Assembly (NCBI GenBank): GCA_027605045.1
Contig: JAQFWX010000008.1
Coordinates: forward strand, 806,001-870,000
Length of the DNA: 64,000 bases
Origin: Phallus indusiatus
Lineage: Eukaryota; Basidiomycota; Agaricomycetes; Phallales; Phallaceae
Direction: 5' to 3'
Shown: in pieces, positions 24,151 to 36,634 of the stretch
How positions within the stretch are numbered: position 1 is the stretch's first letter
Layout of the letters: every line of letters starts with the position of its first letter
Notes under the pieces: model-generated
What the model saw: the letters and a program-made list of their open reading frames with translations, nothing else
Databases searched by the model: none
Told to the model about the DNA's origin: nothing
Program-made: the position numbers and the translations under genes

Positions 24151-24429
24151 ATGAACGCCGACAATTTTGCTACGGCCGGTCGAGCCAAGGCGAGACATTA
24201 TCAAAAACTTGCTTCGGAGATGAGGAAAATGGCCGAAAATTGCGACGAGACGCGTACGCTATTCGAGAGGCTGCAGTATGACCTGCAGGCAATGAACACG
24301 TTAGTTGGCTTGCACGCCGCGCAGTAAGCCCTTTTTCTCAATTACAATCGGACCAGTATCATTGAAAGATCAAGATTTATGGCATTTACATCCATAGAGG
24401 ATAGAAAGGCAGAACAACAGCAAAAGTGA
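24151..24429 (+). CDS. Small coiled-coil protein, unknown
   Basis: A two-exon gene of about 75 codons. Exon 1 runs from ATG 24151 (MNADNFATAGRAKARHYQKL) through LFERLQYDLQAMNTLVGLHA. The intron starts GTAAGC at 24326 and exon 2 continues QFMAFTSIEDRKAEQQQK, stop 24427-24429. The heptad-like pattern suggests one long amphipathic helix, and the size resembles small subunits of BLOC/BORC- or kinetochore-type complexes. I do not recognise it. It is head-to-head with clr2, which may mean co-expression. A real gene is favoured because the frame continues cleanly across the intron. Confidence 0.6.
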
Positions 24430-24590
24430 CCTAGTCCCTTCTTTTGTCCTTATGTTGATCATTCCTCATGCTTCTCAAACAGAGGTCGTAATTCATGAAT
24501 TTTATGATTGCTGTACAATTAATGTTCGCGTTATGTAAATCAAATAAATGTGTTAGAGTAAGAAAAGGAGATATCATTAGAACGCCATCA

Positions 24591-26777
24591 TCAGATTGAA
24601 CTGCCGCTAGGCTCTTCAGCACCATTTGTGGAGGACTTTGGGGGTTCTGGTTCCTTAGGTGGCGGCATGTTGGGATGATCCTCGATATTCTGAACTTCTC
24701 GTCTGACGGCTTCCCATGCTTCTAAGTTCTAATGCCAACGTTAGAGGAACAGCGAAGAGTGATATTTTCAATAGACTTACTTTCTTACACCAGTCTCGAT
24801 GGCTTATAGCCAAATTCACGCACATCTCTCTTAAATCTGCTACCTTCTGTCTCTGGAACCGATCCAAATCGGCTTGGATTGTCGTACTTGCATACTTTAA
24901 ATCCTGTGAAGAAAGCCGCAGCGCATCCTCAAGCTATACAATATATATGTATAAGTCAACCAACCATGCGTGGACACAGAATGATACGGAAATATGCACC
25001 TGAGCTACATTTTCTCGTATTTTGGTAATATTGTTCCTCCTGGCTGTCTCGGGGTCAACATCCATCATCCCATGAAGCGAATGACTGAGCGCATTGAATA
25101 AACCTATTCCAGTTCCACGCCTCCTTAGAGTAGATGTCGTCACCGATGATGAGCCGCCATAGCTTTCATCGTTTTGTTCACGCTGAACACCTTGTGAGTC
25201 GGGCGGACTCGTTGAGACCTCTCCTTCGGCATTTCTCCCTTCTCTCTGCTCCCTTCCCTCGTCAGTCAAGACCGAGCCTCGGCTGAGTGGTTGACGTGTG
25301 AGGGCGCTTTGTAGTCGCTGAGCTTCCCTCTCGCTCTTTTCTAGATCAACGAGTTGCTCCTTCTTTGAAACAATGGAATCTTGCGTCATCTCGAATTGAA
25401 CATGTTTTTGGTGTCGATAAGCAAGGAGCTTTTTGATGATGGAGGCAAATTGGGTATACTCATTTAGTGGTTCTGCCCACTTTTGTTCGAACTCTTGCGC
25501 CTGTATTAAAGATAAATTATCACGAGAATAATGACAAACACAAATTGACACACCAAGCGAACGGTTGACATGTAATTGGAATCAATAGCTTGACCGGTTT
25601 TCTCTATTGATGCTGCAAGGTGACCGCTTTCTGACAAGCTAAACCCATTAAGAATAGCCCCCAGATCAGCATGATCCGTTGATAATTCTGTCCACCACGG
25701 TATTTGAATTTACAAATAAAAATTAAAGGAATGATGAAGATTACCTGACCACCGTTTCAAGGTTCTTCGTGATACTTTCTCCATGGGACCACTAAGATGA
25801 CTAGCGAACTTGTTCGTAAAAGCTTCAGAGTCGAGAAAGCGTTGGTCTGGATGCCTTAGAGGTTGGGCAGCTGCTGGATTGGGTAAAGCATTGTATGCAG
25901 GATTGCTCGTGTCTGTAGGATTATACGCTGGCGCTTTGAGAATACTCTTGGGTAAAGTTGACAGCGGTGGTGAATGCAATACTTCAGACTGACAAAATTT
26001 CAGGAAAATATTTCCGAGTGACTTTCTTTAATGAGACATACCCAAGGAACGTTTCCATCCAAGAACTTGTGGAATATAATTTCATGAGACAAAACAGGAT
26101 GACGGGCAATCCTGTTAAGAAATGTCTGAAGCATGCGTTTGCGTCTGGAAATCATCGCAGCGTCTTCCTTTGCCTTGGCTTGTTTAACAGCATAATCGCC
26201 AATCGTCTGTTTCGAAGGTATTGGAGGTATTATAAACACAGGATAAAGCTTGACAAGGCCATTTCGCAATGATTCGAATTCGGAATAACGACGTCGTGCT
26301 TCGTAATTCTGAATGGTAGTAGTCTATTCAGTCTAAAACGACTAGAAATTGACAAAAACTACGCACACCAGTGACTATAACATAGGCGATGTAGGTCGTG
26401 TTTGAATGTTCCGAAGTTTTGACAGCCTCTGTTATCTAAAAGCCAGAAATGAATACACGAGGGAAAGGCCCCTGAATCATGTCATAACGTACATGAATCT
26501 CGACGTCATTTCCTGAATGCAGATACAAGTCAATAGGTGTTCGATATCCATTGAGCTGGTTGTAAGGCCGAGTCTCAGGAAATGTGCTTTTGGCCGGTAC
26601 AGCAGGCGGTTCTGTCGGCGTCGTAACTACTAAATCTTCCAGAGGAGGCGGTGAAGGCGAGGGCGGAAGCACGCCATGGGGAACGGGTAAGTCCACAACC
26701 GTATTGCTAACGTCAGCATCGAAAACGTCGTCTACGTTCGTCTCAAAAGGGTTCGTGTCTTCAGCGAAATCATCCAT
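24591..26777 (-). CDS. SNX41: Sorting nexin, SNX41/ATG20 type
   Basis: The start MDDFAEDTNPFET is at 26777 with a Pro-rich N-terminus. A PX domain follows across short exons: EAVKTSEHSNTTYIAYVI, YEARRRYSEFESLRNGLVKL, then PPIPSKQTIGDYAVKQAKAK and FLNRIARHPVLSHEIIFHKF. The C-terminal half is a BAR-like coiled coil with a Ser-rich insert near 25100-25260. The last exon ends EEPSGSSI, stop 24591-24593. The RRYSEF and PPIP motifs bind PtdIns3P. Yeast Snx41 and Atg20 work with Snx4 in endosome-to-Golgi recycling and selective autophagy; the same pathway is inferred. Confidence 0.85.
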
Positions 26778-26966
26778 TTTGAATGAATGTCGAGACTTGA
26801 AACGCTTATGCTGCGTTCGCAGTCACGCGGAGCATCATGATGTGACACTGACCACTACGTACGAAGCTCTCACAGTATCTGAGGAGCAGAGAAGTATTTT
26901 GAATTTCATTCACGAGCTATCAAATTATGTCGTTGTACTCTATTTAGCATCATGGAGCATAACCTC

Positions 26967-27968
26967 CTAAGAATTACTGTCATCGTTTACTTTTCCTTCT
27001 TCTTTGAGCCTTTGTCCAAATATTTTCGCACTAATCTGTTCGTCAAAGCGCAGTGGTTAGTTAATAAGCTGAAAAATACATCAACATCACTGGCAACTTA
27101 CATTGCGAATGTGCATGGTTGCTTTTTTGACGCCATGTTTTTCGGCTCTTTTGTAATGCTCAAGTGCACGCTCTAAATAACCACCTGCAATTTCAACTGT
27201 GAGTGCGCCGGTTGGCATAACGCTTGTATCGTCAACATACATGCTTCTAATACGGCGGCAAGATTGAACGCAATCTCTGCATCTTCGGGGGCCAGGTCCG
27301 AAGCAATCCTAGACATAAAAGATTAGATTTGGTGCTAGAGAACAAGTTTGGAATAATTCACTGTAAATGTTCTAGTGCCAAATCTGGTTTGGCAGATTTC
27401 GGGGAGAGAATGTACGCGCTCGCAAGATCTACAGCGTTCGAGTTTGAGTTTGAGCACGGGGTGAATATTGTGCCTTCTCAACTTGTATGGGCGTCGGCGC
27501 TGTTTGGCGAAATGGCAATGCATTCCTTCCATGACTCGATTGCCGCGTCAAAGTCCTCTAAAAAGTGTCTTGATTGTTTAACCTTTGTGACAGCACGTTG
27601 GACACTCACTCAAGTGGTAGTGGGTGACTCCCAAATTGAACAGCGAAGACGCTGTACGTTTAATCTCCACGCTACGTTGGTATAATACTTTGGCACCTTC
27701 GATGTCGCCTTCTTCGAGTTTTTGAGTTCCTTTTTCGAGGCAACTTAATGCCTCTGTTTCTGCTGGATCCGAAGTGACAGAATGCGGAGTCGTCGACGTT
27801 GCCCATCCTGGATTAACATGTCATATTAAACAAAGTTATTATTCTGAGAGAATTTGTGATACTTCGAGTTCCGTATCTTCCAAACTCGACGCGTTTAGTT
27901 GTAATAGGGTATCGTGCTCGCTGTACGGCACCGCGAGTGACATGCCGCAGAATGCGTTGAGCAAACAT
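26967..27968 (-). CDS. Mitochondrial TPR-repeat protein
   Basis: Found by joining short exons; no single frame is long. The start is at 27966-27968 and the N-terminus (MFAQRILRHVTRGAVQRARY) is Arg-rich with no acidic residues, a typical presequence, continued as RYGTRRWATSTTP after an intron. TPR-like repeats follow: ALSCLEKGTQKLEEGDIEGA, SSLFNLGVTHYHL, AIESWKECIAISPNSADAHT, NLASAYILSPKSAKPDLALE and AFNLAAVLEACGYLERALEH. It ends IFGQRLKEEGKVNDDSNS, stop 26967-26969. It resembles conserved fungal mitochondrial TPR proteins of unknown function. It is divergent from TIM23 with 94 bp between starts. Confidence 0.75.
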
Positions 27969-28062
27969 CTGTACCGCCAAACTTTTAGCGCCGCGGAACC
28001 AAAAAAAATTCTGTCCGTCCCTCCGTCTCGTCACTTGCTATAATCCACTTTTTCTTTTAATA
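27969..28062. promoter_or_regulatory. Shared divergent promoter TPR protein / TIM23
   Basis: Ninety-four bases separate the start codons of two genes for mitochondrial proteins, so they almost certainly share regulatory DNA. No named motif was identified. Confidence 0.5.
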
Positions 28063-28908
28063 ATGTCTTCCTCCCAAAATCAAAATGCGTCAACGGACAG
28101 TAATCCCGTAGACACCTTACGATCAGCACAATATTCAATAGACTCCTCATCCTCAGCACCAGAAACCATTACCACATCGGATATTTTCTCGTCTCTGGAT
28201 CCAGCGAAGTTGCATCCATTAGCACAGTTATCGGACCAACTAGATTTCTTAAATTTGGAGGAAGACAAAACAAATGAACTGCCTGGTGCCACAACTGCAA
28301 TACCGTCACGAGGTTGGGGGGACGATTTGTGTTATGGCACTGGGACGACATACCTATCAGGTAAGCACCATTACACGCTGGTCACTTCCATTTGGTTTGG
28401 GTCTGGTTGTCTAGACTGCATTTTTTTTTCATCCCCTGTTCTTCATAGGTCTAGGCGTTGGCGGTTTATGGGGTTTACGGGAAGGTTACAGGCGACCGCT
28501 TGCTGTTTCGAATACACGGCTGCGCATCAACAGCATCTTGAATTCTGTTACGAGACGAGGAACATTTTTGGGTAATTCAGCCGGTGTTATGGGTTAGTTG
28601 TCTTCCATTTGATACTTGAATTTTCTAAACGCGTAAAAATAATAGCACTTGCATATAATATCATCAACTCGAGCATTGATTCGTTCCGGGGAAAGCATGA
28701 TGTATGGGGTGGCATGGCGGCGGGTGGTTTAACAGGTGCCATTTACAAGTCAACAGGTATGTGAATTGTGAAAGAAAACTTCAACACCTTTCAAGAAGTT
28801 TTCTAAACCCGCTTGCGTCTAGCCGGTGTGAGACAGGCATTGGCTGCAGCCACCATAATGACAACTTTGGCGGGCACCTGGGGATACCTAAAACGGATAT
28901 TAGTATAA
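28063..28908 (+). CDS. TIM23: Mitochondrial import channel subunit TIM23
   Basis: The Ser-rich N-terminal domain (from ATG 28063) contains LHPLAQLSDQLDFLNLEED, the intermembrane-space segment. Exons then give GWGDDLCYGTGTTYLSG, GLGVGGLWGLREGYRRPL, LNSVTRRGTFLGNSAGVM, MYGVAWRR-equivalent GGMAAGGLTGAIYKSTAGVR, and TLAGTWGYLKRILV with the stop at 28906-28908. The four TM helices with Gly motifs are typical of the Tim17/22/23 family. TIM23 forms the presequence translocase of the inner membrane, the partner of TIM44 encoded at 2.9-4.6 kb. Confidence 0.93.
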
Positions 28909-31543
28909 AACACTCATATTCTCCTCACCTTACTTTTTTTTACAGATTACATGAAAACTATATCCTTTTCAATGTAACCAAAATGCAATTAACACCTCAC
29001 TGCTCTTCACCTCTCTCCCATGACTCCACGGCACAACATTGAATTAACACTGAACTGAGAAAGCGAGAAGCAGGATTCAAAGCCGCCACAATTGATATCG
29101 AGCACGTTTACTGTTCGAATAACAACTCAGCGCTTCTCAAACCTTCTCCAGTCCGTAATAGCATGTGCCAAACGCGAAAAAATGACGAACGGTTTAAGAC
29201 TGTGGCGCACCATCGATACAGTATTATTCTCGCATAAAAGGCAGCTGGCGTTTCTGATAAGGTCTAGGGTATCTCATCCCAAGATTGACATTCGCTTATC
29301 CTTAACCATCTTTCTTCTCGTCCTAGATACGGCATCAGATCGTCAAGCGACACTGACAGATTAAAGCGTAACGAAACTAAGCATTAAGCGAACATCTTTC
29401 GTCCACAAGTCTTCCATATTCCTCCTGGCTCTCTCCCTTGTCTAGACCTATTTTCTTCGGGTAACCCTAGGGAACAGGGTTAAGTAGTCTGAACCTGTAA
29501 CTTCTTCCAGCTATCTTCCAGGACGCCACGATTATTCACATCGATTTCGTTTATTTGTGTATTTCGATGAAGCACCTACGAGGCGTGCACACTCGTGTCG
29601 TTCAGCCAGCAAAAGTACAAAATAGGGATTTATGATTGAAAAGTTAACGATATTCGCACGTCTTGAAAACACAACACGTGTACGTTCAAGGTTAAGGTTC
29701 AACATGCTTTATTTATCTAACTTTAACTCTCAAGAGTATGACGTCAAGCGTCTTCTGCTGCATCATGATGCCTCGAACAAATTATGCTTTTCAGGCTTGG
29801 CTCGGGATCATATCAATATACGAGCGCAAAAATAAGGAGACCTTCTGAGGAAAAGAGAAAATGTTGATAAACAATGAGTGCATACGCCTTCCTTGCGCCG
29901 TCCCATTACGCCGTGCCTTCATATATCTCGCGTAGAATTATATTGGACGTGCCAGACATTTTCACCCTTGAGTTGACTCGGTTCTGGGATTTCCACCATC
30001 AATCTCGGCTTAACTGATTAGCCGGAAAGAATCTCTCAATTTTGTTCTTTCGAGGCAATACCGATTTAAGCGGAACTTGAGGACGTGAGAGGGTTCGATG
30101 AAATTGTGGCTTACGATAATTTGAAATTCTGATGCTTTGCAATAGGAGAGGGAAATGAGTTATGATCTCTATGCTACTCTCAGCTATTACGGAAACCCCA
30201 ATTTGAGGATGGTGTCAACTGCGTCCGCTTGAATCCGCCCGAGCGAAATGAATAATTAGCTCAGGTCAAACAATAACAAGAAAATCGAGTTTAGACCGAA
30301 ATGGAGGTTGACTGACCATGGCGCACATGTCACTTGCGTGCTCGGAAATGTTTGCCGTGCTTGGGATTTGGGATGCACTTGTACCGTTCAAGAAGCGCAG
30401 CAGATTTCTTTTCTTTTCTTTTTCACGGGACGAGTCTTCCCCGTCCAGTTACTTTCTTCGCGCCGTGCATTCAATCATCAGCATTCTTTAGGAGGATGGG
30501 TATTTTAAGAGCAGTTGAAGATGATTGGCGTCCCTGAACTTCAAAAGAACCGGTATGTTCCTCCCGGATTGTGTAACTAAGTCTCAGCTCACGGACCGTA
30601 GTGAGATGGAGTCGACGTTTGACAATGGATGGGCGACTACTCGGTTTGCGCGGTTTTGGGTTGTTAAGATATGATGGTGCACCAGGTGCCTGAAGATCAT
30701 TCGATCCTATTTCTCCTTTTGGGCTTCTCACTTGGCTTTCTATTGAGCTCCACAATGGACGATTACAACTCCCTATGCATATGCACCACATATCCCAGTC
30801 GTGCACTTGGTATTCCGGACAACAACAGCTAGTACTACGGCATCAGCGTGCACGCGTTCCACCCGGATGTTGTCGGATGCCGTGTCGTCTTCTTGTCTAG
30901 AAGAAAGAAAAAAAGTTGCTGATCGACTTAAAATAAACAGTGCAGGTGATTGTTTCTGATTGACATGGAAGCACATGCTCGATGAGGAATAAAATAACAT
31001 TATCTGCCACTGAGACTGGGAGCGAGTTCGGCGAGTACAGGCCAAAAATGGGAATCGTTGTGAGTCTCATTTAGATTCGGGGATTAATAGATTGGAGCGC
31101 GATTGCCGACACTGCAAGGTCGTATAAAAAGATACCTTTGTTTCTAAATACATATAGCTAAAATCATAGCCAATGAGATATATATATATACAAATGACCC
31201 TTCCGCTAACTTTAAGCCAGACCACGCGGGACATTTGGTTTGCTCGGAACATGTCAGGTAAATTGCATAGTGCATTTCAAAAAGAACGTTTTGTCGAGCC
31301 AAAACTTGATGAATTTGTCCTTGTCCGTGAAAGTAGTCTTTTGTGTCACCGGATTGGATATAAAACGAAAAGGAGTGTTTTAGATGATTAAAAATACGTT
31401 ATATCTCTGAGAGCCAAGCGCAATGTAATCTCGCACCCAACAGCTGGTAGTCCCCGATCTGTTGTTTGTCTTTTCCTTGACCACCAGCCCTCTCTCCTTC
31501 CACCCTCCCCGCATCTATATATTCTCCTCTATCTATAAAGTAC
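28909..31543. other. Gene-poor 2.6-kb stretch
   Basis: Between TIM23 and the velvet gene I see only short open frames on both strands with no recognisable motif. The best minus-strand frame lies at about 30471-30806 but shows no domain. A TATA-like TATATATT lies at 31517-31524 just before the velvet ATG. Non-coding RNA cannot be excluded by eye. No tRNA-type B box with a matching A box was found. Confidence 0.5.
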
Positions 31544-32901
31544 ATGCATATTCACCACCACCACCACCACTACAAGCCAGTCCATCTGCAACGTACCCGT
31601 GATTTCCAAACAACAATAACAACCTCTTCTTCGACAATGAAAGCCGCCAGAACAACTACTCGTACTATGCGCGAACAACACCCGACGACAACGCCAGCTC
31701 GTAATCAGCGGACGCCTACTCATACGGCTTGGCATAGTGCATCATTGAATCGGACCGCGGATGAATTCGACGGTGACGAGCACCGGGTTGATGACAGGAG
31801 CGATAGCGAGGACAGCCGCAGCAAGGATGAGATCGAGTCAGTCGAAAGGCAACGAGGGTCTGGTTCTTCGTCTGTCCGATCAGAGGATGATGAAGAATCA
31901 AGAGACTCGTTTGAGCCTCCCTCGACGTCGACCTCACCACAGCGTGTGAGCTCCGCTGGCCGCGGCGGCGGATGGTCCGACACGACTTCTGGCAGCCGTG
32001 ACGGTCATTCCGCAACCAACTCAGCTTCTACCCCTTCACCACTGAACAGGGTTTCCTTCGTGCTGGACTCAAGTCAAGGTTCTCACTCGAGGTTTGTGCC
32101 TTTTTATGTAATGGGGTGCAAATACGTTTGTGAAAGTGTATCCTATTTTAGGTCATACCAACTGCGTGTTGTCCAATATCCCGTGACTGGCGCGGCGTGC
32201 GGCAGTCTTTCTCGTATTCCACTCGCACCACCGTTATTCGTGCAATTGATCGTCAAAGATGCGTCAGGTAACATTATACCAGCGTAAGTTTTATTTTATT
32301 TCATCACTCTTTTTCTTACTAAGCTCGAGATTTGTTTTTCTACTTTTTTAGTGATGACGATCTCCCGTTCCTAGTCGCCGTTATCAGTCTTCACAAAGCG
32401 AACAGTTACGTCCCAGAAGACTTGCTATTCAATCGTCAGCTGAACGGCACAACTGTCGCCTGTCCAAGCAACCTGCAGGATATGCGTGGCGATTACGGGA
32501 TTTACTTCATCTTCCCCGATGTCGGCATCGGGTGCTGTGGTCAATGGAAATTGCGCGTAAGTTTGATGCGTATAGCATTGTATGTCTTCTATTTTTCTCT
32601 CCTCTTCCCACCACATGCATGCCTCTGACTCATTGACTTAATTTATCGTTAGACTGGGTGCCCAATCGATTCTAATGAGTGGCGATGTGGGCGAATGTGT
32701 AGCCGGCATCTGGACAGAGCCGTTTGACATCAAACCTCAACATGTGTATGTTGCACCAAGTGAGTTTAAACCGTGTTTTTTTTTTTCATGAGGCGTTCTT
32801 CTCATTCTTTCATTTTTCATTCAGAGATAACGCCTTTGACAAAACATTTCATTGACCAAGGTGTCCGGATGTTTATATCAAGTTCAGTCGTTCCTGGCTG
32901 A
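31544..32901 (+). CDS. Velvet-domain regulator
   Basis: The first ATG (31544) gives a natural run of six His; a second ATG at 31637 is an equally possible start. A long Ser/Arg/Asp-rich disordered region precedes the velvet domain, encoded by short exons: YQLRVVQYPVTGAACG, PPLFVQLIVKDASGNIIP, DLPFLVAVISLHKANSYVPE, LLFNRQLNGTTVACPSNLQD, GDYGIYFIFPDVGI, LGAQSILMSGDVGECVAGIW. It stops soon after the domain (SSSVVPG, 32899-32901). Velvet proteins are NF-kB-like DNA-binding regulators that join development and secondary metabolism. Which member (VeA, VelB, VosA, VelC) it is was not settled. The domain is complete. Confidence 0.9.
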
Positions 32902-34138
32902 ATCCTGATTATATCTATATATTATCTGTTCCCTTGCTTCGCGATAATAGCATTTATGTATATGCCATAATTTATACCCTGGACTTTCTCACCGGCTTCT
33001 ATATCCTATTGTATAATCATATTTTGCTTTGGACTTTAATGTCGGAAACACACCTTGCGTCATTACATAGTTAATAATCTTCTCTTCTTATTCACTTGCT
33101 TACTAGAAGCCTTTGAGGACTATCCGTTGTGATTACTTGGTGGTACATATGTACATATGTATAGTCTGCATGGCATGCAAAGATAGCAGTTGTCTATGTC
33201 AATATTTCACCGTGACCCTGAATTCTAAATGGGAATAGGTTCTGCAGTTTTGAATTATTATTTCGCGTCTATTTAAAGTCGGAATTACGGGCTTTGTATC
33301 AATTAAAGGCTCTCGACTTTGAGCCTTTCATCCAGTCTTTGTATTTGTATGCTGCTAGCCCAATTTCAAGTGTCGGAAGCCTAAGTGGGGGGTCGCTAAT
33401 GGCGTTGACGGCACGAACCCTATCAACATCTTTTGATCATGACGTTGAATCGGATTCGCTATATGTATGATATGAGAAACATCTTAATCACGATTAGTGT
33501 TCTTGGGCTTTGCGTTGTTGGCAGTTGCGCACTATCAGACTCGGCTGCCAAATGATACTGTTACAGTTTCTTTGGCATGCTCCGGGGTGTCCTTCTTTTT
33601 GAGGATCATTCTCCTTAATTATTCGTCCTGTTTTCGGTTGTGGACATCATGATTTTGCTCTAGAGGGAAATCTAGGCTACTTCAAACCCTTGATATCAAC
33701 TTTTAGAGCAATTTGAAAAATATTTGTCATTTGGAGAAACAAATGCGACACTGCGGTGGACGTCGGACGCAGTACTGTAGGCAGTACTTCCCAATCCCGA
33801 GTCCATTTTTGACAATTTTGCTGAATTTGGAAACCTGTGTACAGCTATATTTATAAACTTGATTTATTGAATTGTTCTAACGTGTTCAGGATCGTCAAGT
33901 GCTGCACCAAAGCATGTACAGCCTAGGTACGCCTGCGCCTGCGGCATTGCCGGATCCTGCGGAACGGGACACACGACACAGCATTTTGCGTACGTAAGCC
34001 ATGAGTGCTTATGCCGTGGGATACGCGCCTATTCAGACCCCAACTTGCCTTTTCTTCAACACTTTTAAATCATTTTAAATTCTTTTCGGTCTCTCAACCG
34101 TCTTTTTTATTCGAACTTAATCGTTTTATCATCACGAC
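32902..34138. other. Intergenic 1.2 kb
   Basis: AT-rich DNA between the velvet gene and the CYSTM gene. C/T-rich bases before 34139 probably belong to the next promoter. No gene or repeat recognised. Confidence 0.5.
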
Positions 34139-34665
34139 ATGTCCGGATATCATCCTCAAGGTCAACAAGGATACTATCCTCCCCCAGGTGGTGCTCCTCC
34201 CCAGGTTTTAGACTTTTCCTCGCTTTGTTGTGAATCCACTCATGTCCTTCACAGGGATACTATCCTCAACCTCCTCAGCCCGCTTATGGAGGACAGCCAT
34301 ATTATCAAGCACAGTATGTTCTACTTTCACAATTACGTCTTAGTATCGAAACTAATTTATATACTTTGTACAAAGACCCCAACCACAGACTATCTACGTG
34401 TATGTCGTCAAATATGAGCCCTGAGCGAGTCATACTAATATGTAATCTGTAAACTAGTCAGCAACAACGACCACCTCAAGATGATGACTGCTGTGCTTGG
34501 TATGCTCTCTTTTCACCTAAATTATCTTATTCTTTTGCTAACTCGACGTCTAGTTTGGCCGGGGTAAGTGTTGACACTCGACATACGTTACCACATCCAT
34601 CAACGCTGTCTTTTTAGTGTTGCTTGTGCTGCGCTCTAGAAGAACTGTTTTGCTGTCTTGTATAA
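34139..34665 (+). CDS. CYSTM-domain cysteine-rich membrane protein
   Basis: A small tail-type protein built from several tiny exons. The N-terminus is Gly/Pro/Tyr/Gln-rich (MSGYHPQGQQGYYPPPGG, GYYPQPPQPAYGGQPYYQAQ), then QQQRPPQDDD, then the Cys-rich C-terminus DCCACLAGCCLCCALEELFC and a stop at 34663-34665. One internal exon appears to be only 10 nt (TTTGGCCGGG, about 34553-34562). The layout is that of the CYSTM module, a Cys-rich C-terminal membrane anchor found across eukaryotes and linked to stress tolerance. The exact role is unknown. Confidence 0.8.
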
Positions 34666-35005
34666 CGAATGTTTTTTAATTTATGATGCCGTCGGTTTTT
34701 TTCCTTCTTGTGTAGGAATTGATGGATTTTCTCATTTTCTCATTCTCTGCTTTCTTCGGGGCGTTCGTTAATAAACTCCAGAGTTTTTTTTATAATGCCC
34801 TTACGTTCCGTTTATGATTATTTTGTAAATATCATTTCCGAGAAATGATAGCTTTGACGAGAGTAATTACTATCTTTCTCGGGTTTTGTCCCTATCATCA
34901 TTGTGTGTGCTCCGACTCCTGTGTGACACAACAGTAACTGTGAACTCGTCACATACCCCATTCCTCCCCTTCCAAAAAAAATAAACGAAAGCTTTTTTGC
35001 TGGAA
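34666..35005. other. Intergenic CYSTM-cytochrome c1
   Basis: About 340 bp of 3' UTR and promoter DNA. Nothing else was seen. Confidence 0.5.
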
Positions 35006-36347
35006 ATGCTAAGGCTTCCCGCAGCGGCGCTGAGAGGAAGTAATTTGACCAACACCTCGAGGAATACCGTCCATCGTTTATCTGTGAGTTTACCTCCCTG
35101 GCATTTTTGTAGCGATACTGACATCCCTTGCGCTGTAGTCGCGCTTCTCCTCCACCAATGCTTCATCAACGCACGGTGCTCGGGTTTGTGGTTTTACAAC
35201 ATGCTTCGTGAATGTATCGCTGAAATTGTAGAATTCTGAATTCCGAATGATAGTCACTTTGGACCTCTAATGCTGCTATTGCTTCCGTTACACTAGTCTC
35301 TGTCGGGTCTGTTGCGTGGTACACACATCTGTATGGTACTCTTCCCTTCATTGGCGAAGTACAGGCAAGTCATGCCTCGGACGAAGGATTACATCCCGTT
35401 CATTATCCGTGGTCTCATAACGGCTGGTTTGACACCTTTGACCACGCAAGGTATGAACAGAAACCTGACCTTTTCTATCTATCCATAAATTAATTTCTTT
35501 TTATTTGTCCTGTTTAGCATCCGCCGTGGGTATCAAGTATACCGTGAAGTTTGTGCTGCATGCCATTCATTAGACCGTATCGCATGGCGTAACCTTGTCG
35601 GTGTTTCTCACAATGTCAATGAGGTCAAAGCCATGGCGGAAGAAGTGGAATACACGGACGGTCCAAATGACCAAGGCGAAATGTATCAGCGCCCTGGAAA
35701 ACTCTCTGATTACATGCCTCCTCCGTATCCGAATGAAGAAACCGCTCGAGCTTCTAATGGAGGTGCTAGCCCTCCTGATTTGAGCTTAATCGTCAAAGCA
35801 CGTCATGGCGGCGCGGTACGTATGAATTTGAACATTCGAATTTGAGTTTTTTAAATAAAGCCAAATTACTGACCAGGACTATATATTCTCGCTCTTGACT
35901 GGATATATCGATCCCCCCGCTGGAGTCGAAGTTCGTGAGGGCATGAACTACAATCCTTACTTCCCTGGTGGAGCTATTTCCATGGCTCGTGTTCTCTTTG
36001 ATGGCGTTGTCGAATATGACGACGGTGAGACAATTCAGCTTCAGTGGTTTGTTGATGGAATGTCCTGACTGTACGGACAGGTACACCTGCCACGACGTCG
36101 CAAATGGCCAAGGACGTCGTGACATTCCTCAACTGGGCTGCAGAGCCAGAACACGACGAGCGTAAGAAAATCGGCTTAAAAGGTGTAATACTTTTCTCGG
36201 CCTTAACGCTGGTTACACTATACGTCAAGAGATTCAAATGGACTGTCATAAAGAATAGGAAGATCTGTAAGTGGTCCTGATCCAGGATGTCAGATTTTTT
36301 TTTCTCATGTCGTTTTGTCCCCAGTCTATAACCCCCCCAAAGTTTAG
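35006..36347 (+). CDS. CYT1: Cytochrome c1, complex III heme protein
   Basis: ATG 35006 starts a bipartite presequence ([20 protein letters not shown], then [14 protein letters not shown]). A hydrophobic sorting segment [16 protein letters not shown] follows. The mature part has [19 protein letters not shown], the heme motif [11 protein letters not shown], and [13 protein letters not shown], whose Met is the second axial heme ligand. The C-terminal anchor [20 protein letters not shown] ends IFYNPPKV, stop 36345-36347. It carries electrons from the Rieske protein to cytochrome c in the inner membrane. All residues needed are present. Confidence 0.95.
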
Positions 36348-36634
36348 ACCTTAAGTAGTCCTTGTGCACCCCATTACTTTCGCCTGTTACATAATTTACC
36401 TTTTGTCCAAAACATTGAAGATATACAACTGTCCAAGCAAATTGGACTTTGAAACCAATGTTTTATTGTTTTGTGTGATATAATAAAAAGGCCCGGCATG
36501 ATTTCGTTGCGTCGACTCCATAAAGCCAACATACACCGGCTTAGCTAAGCAGACAGGGCGTGCACTATCCTCTCCCTTTCCCGTCACCTTCACATCTAGA
36601 GAAGTTGCAACTATCTTATTTTTTTTCCAGCATC

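Noticed and set aside
30471..31045. Minus-strand frames as a candidate gene
   Set aside because: No motif, no convincing exon chain, and composition like the surrounding non-coding DNA.
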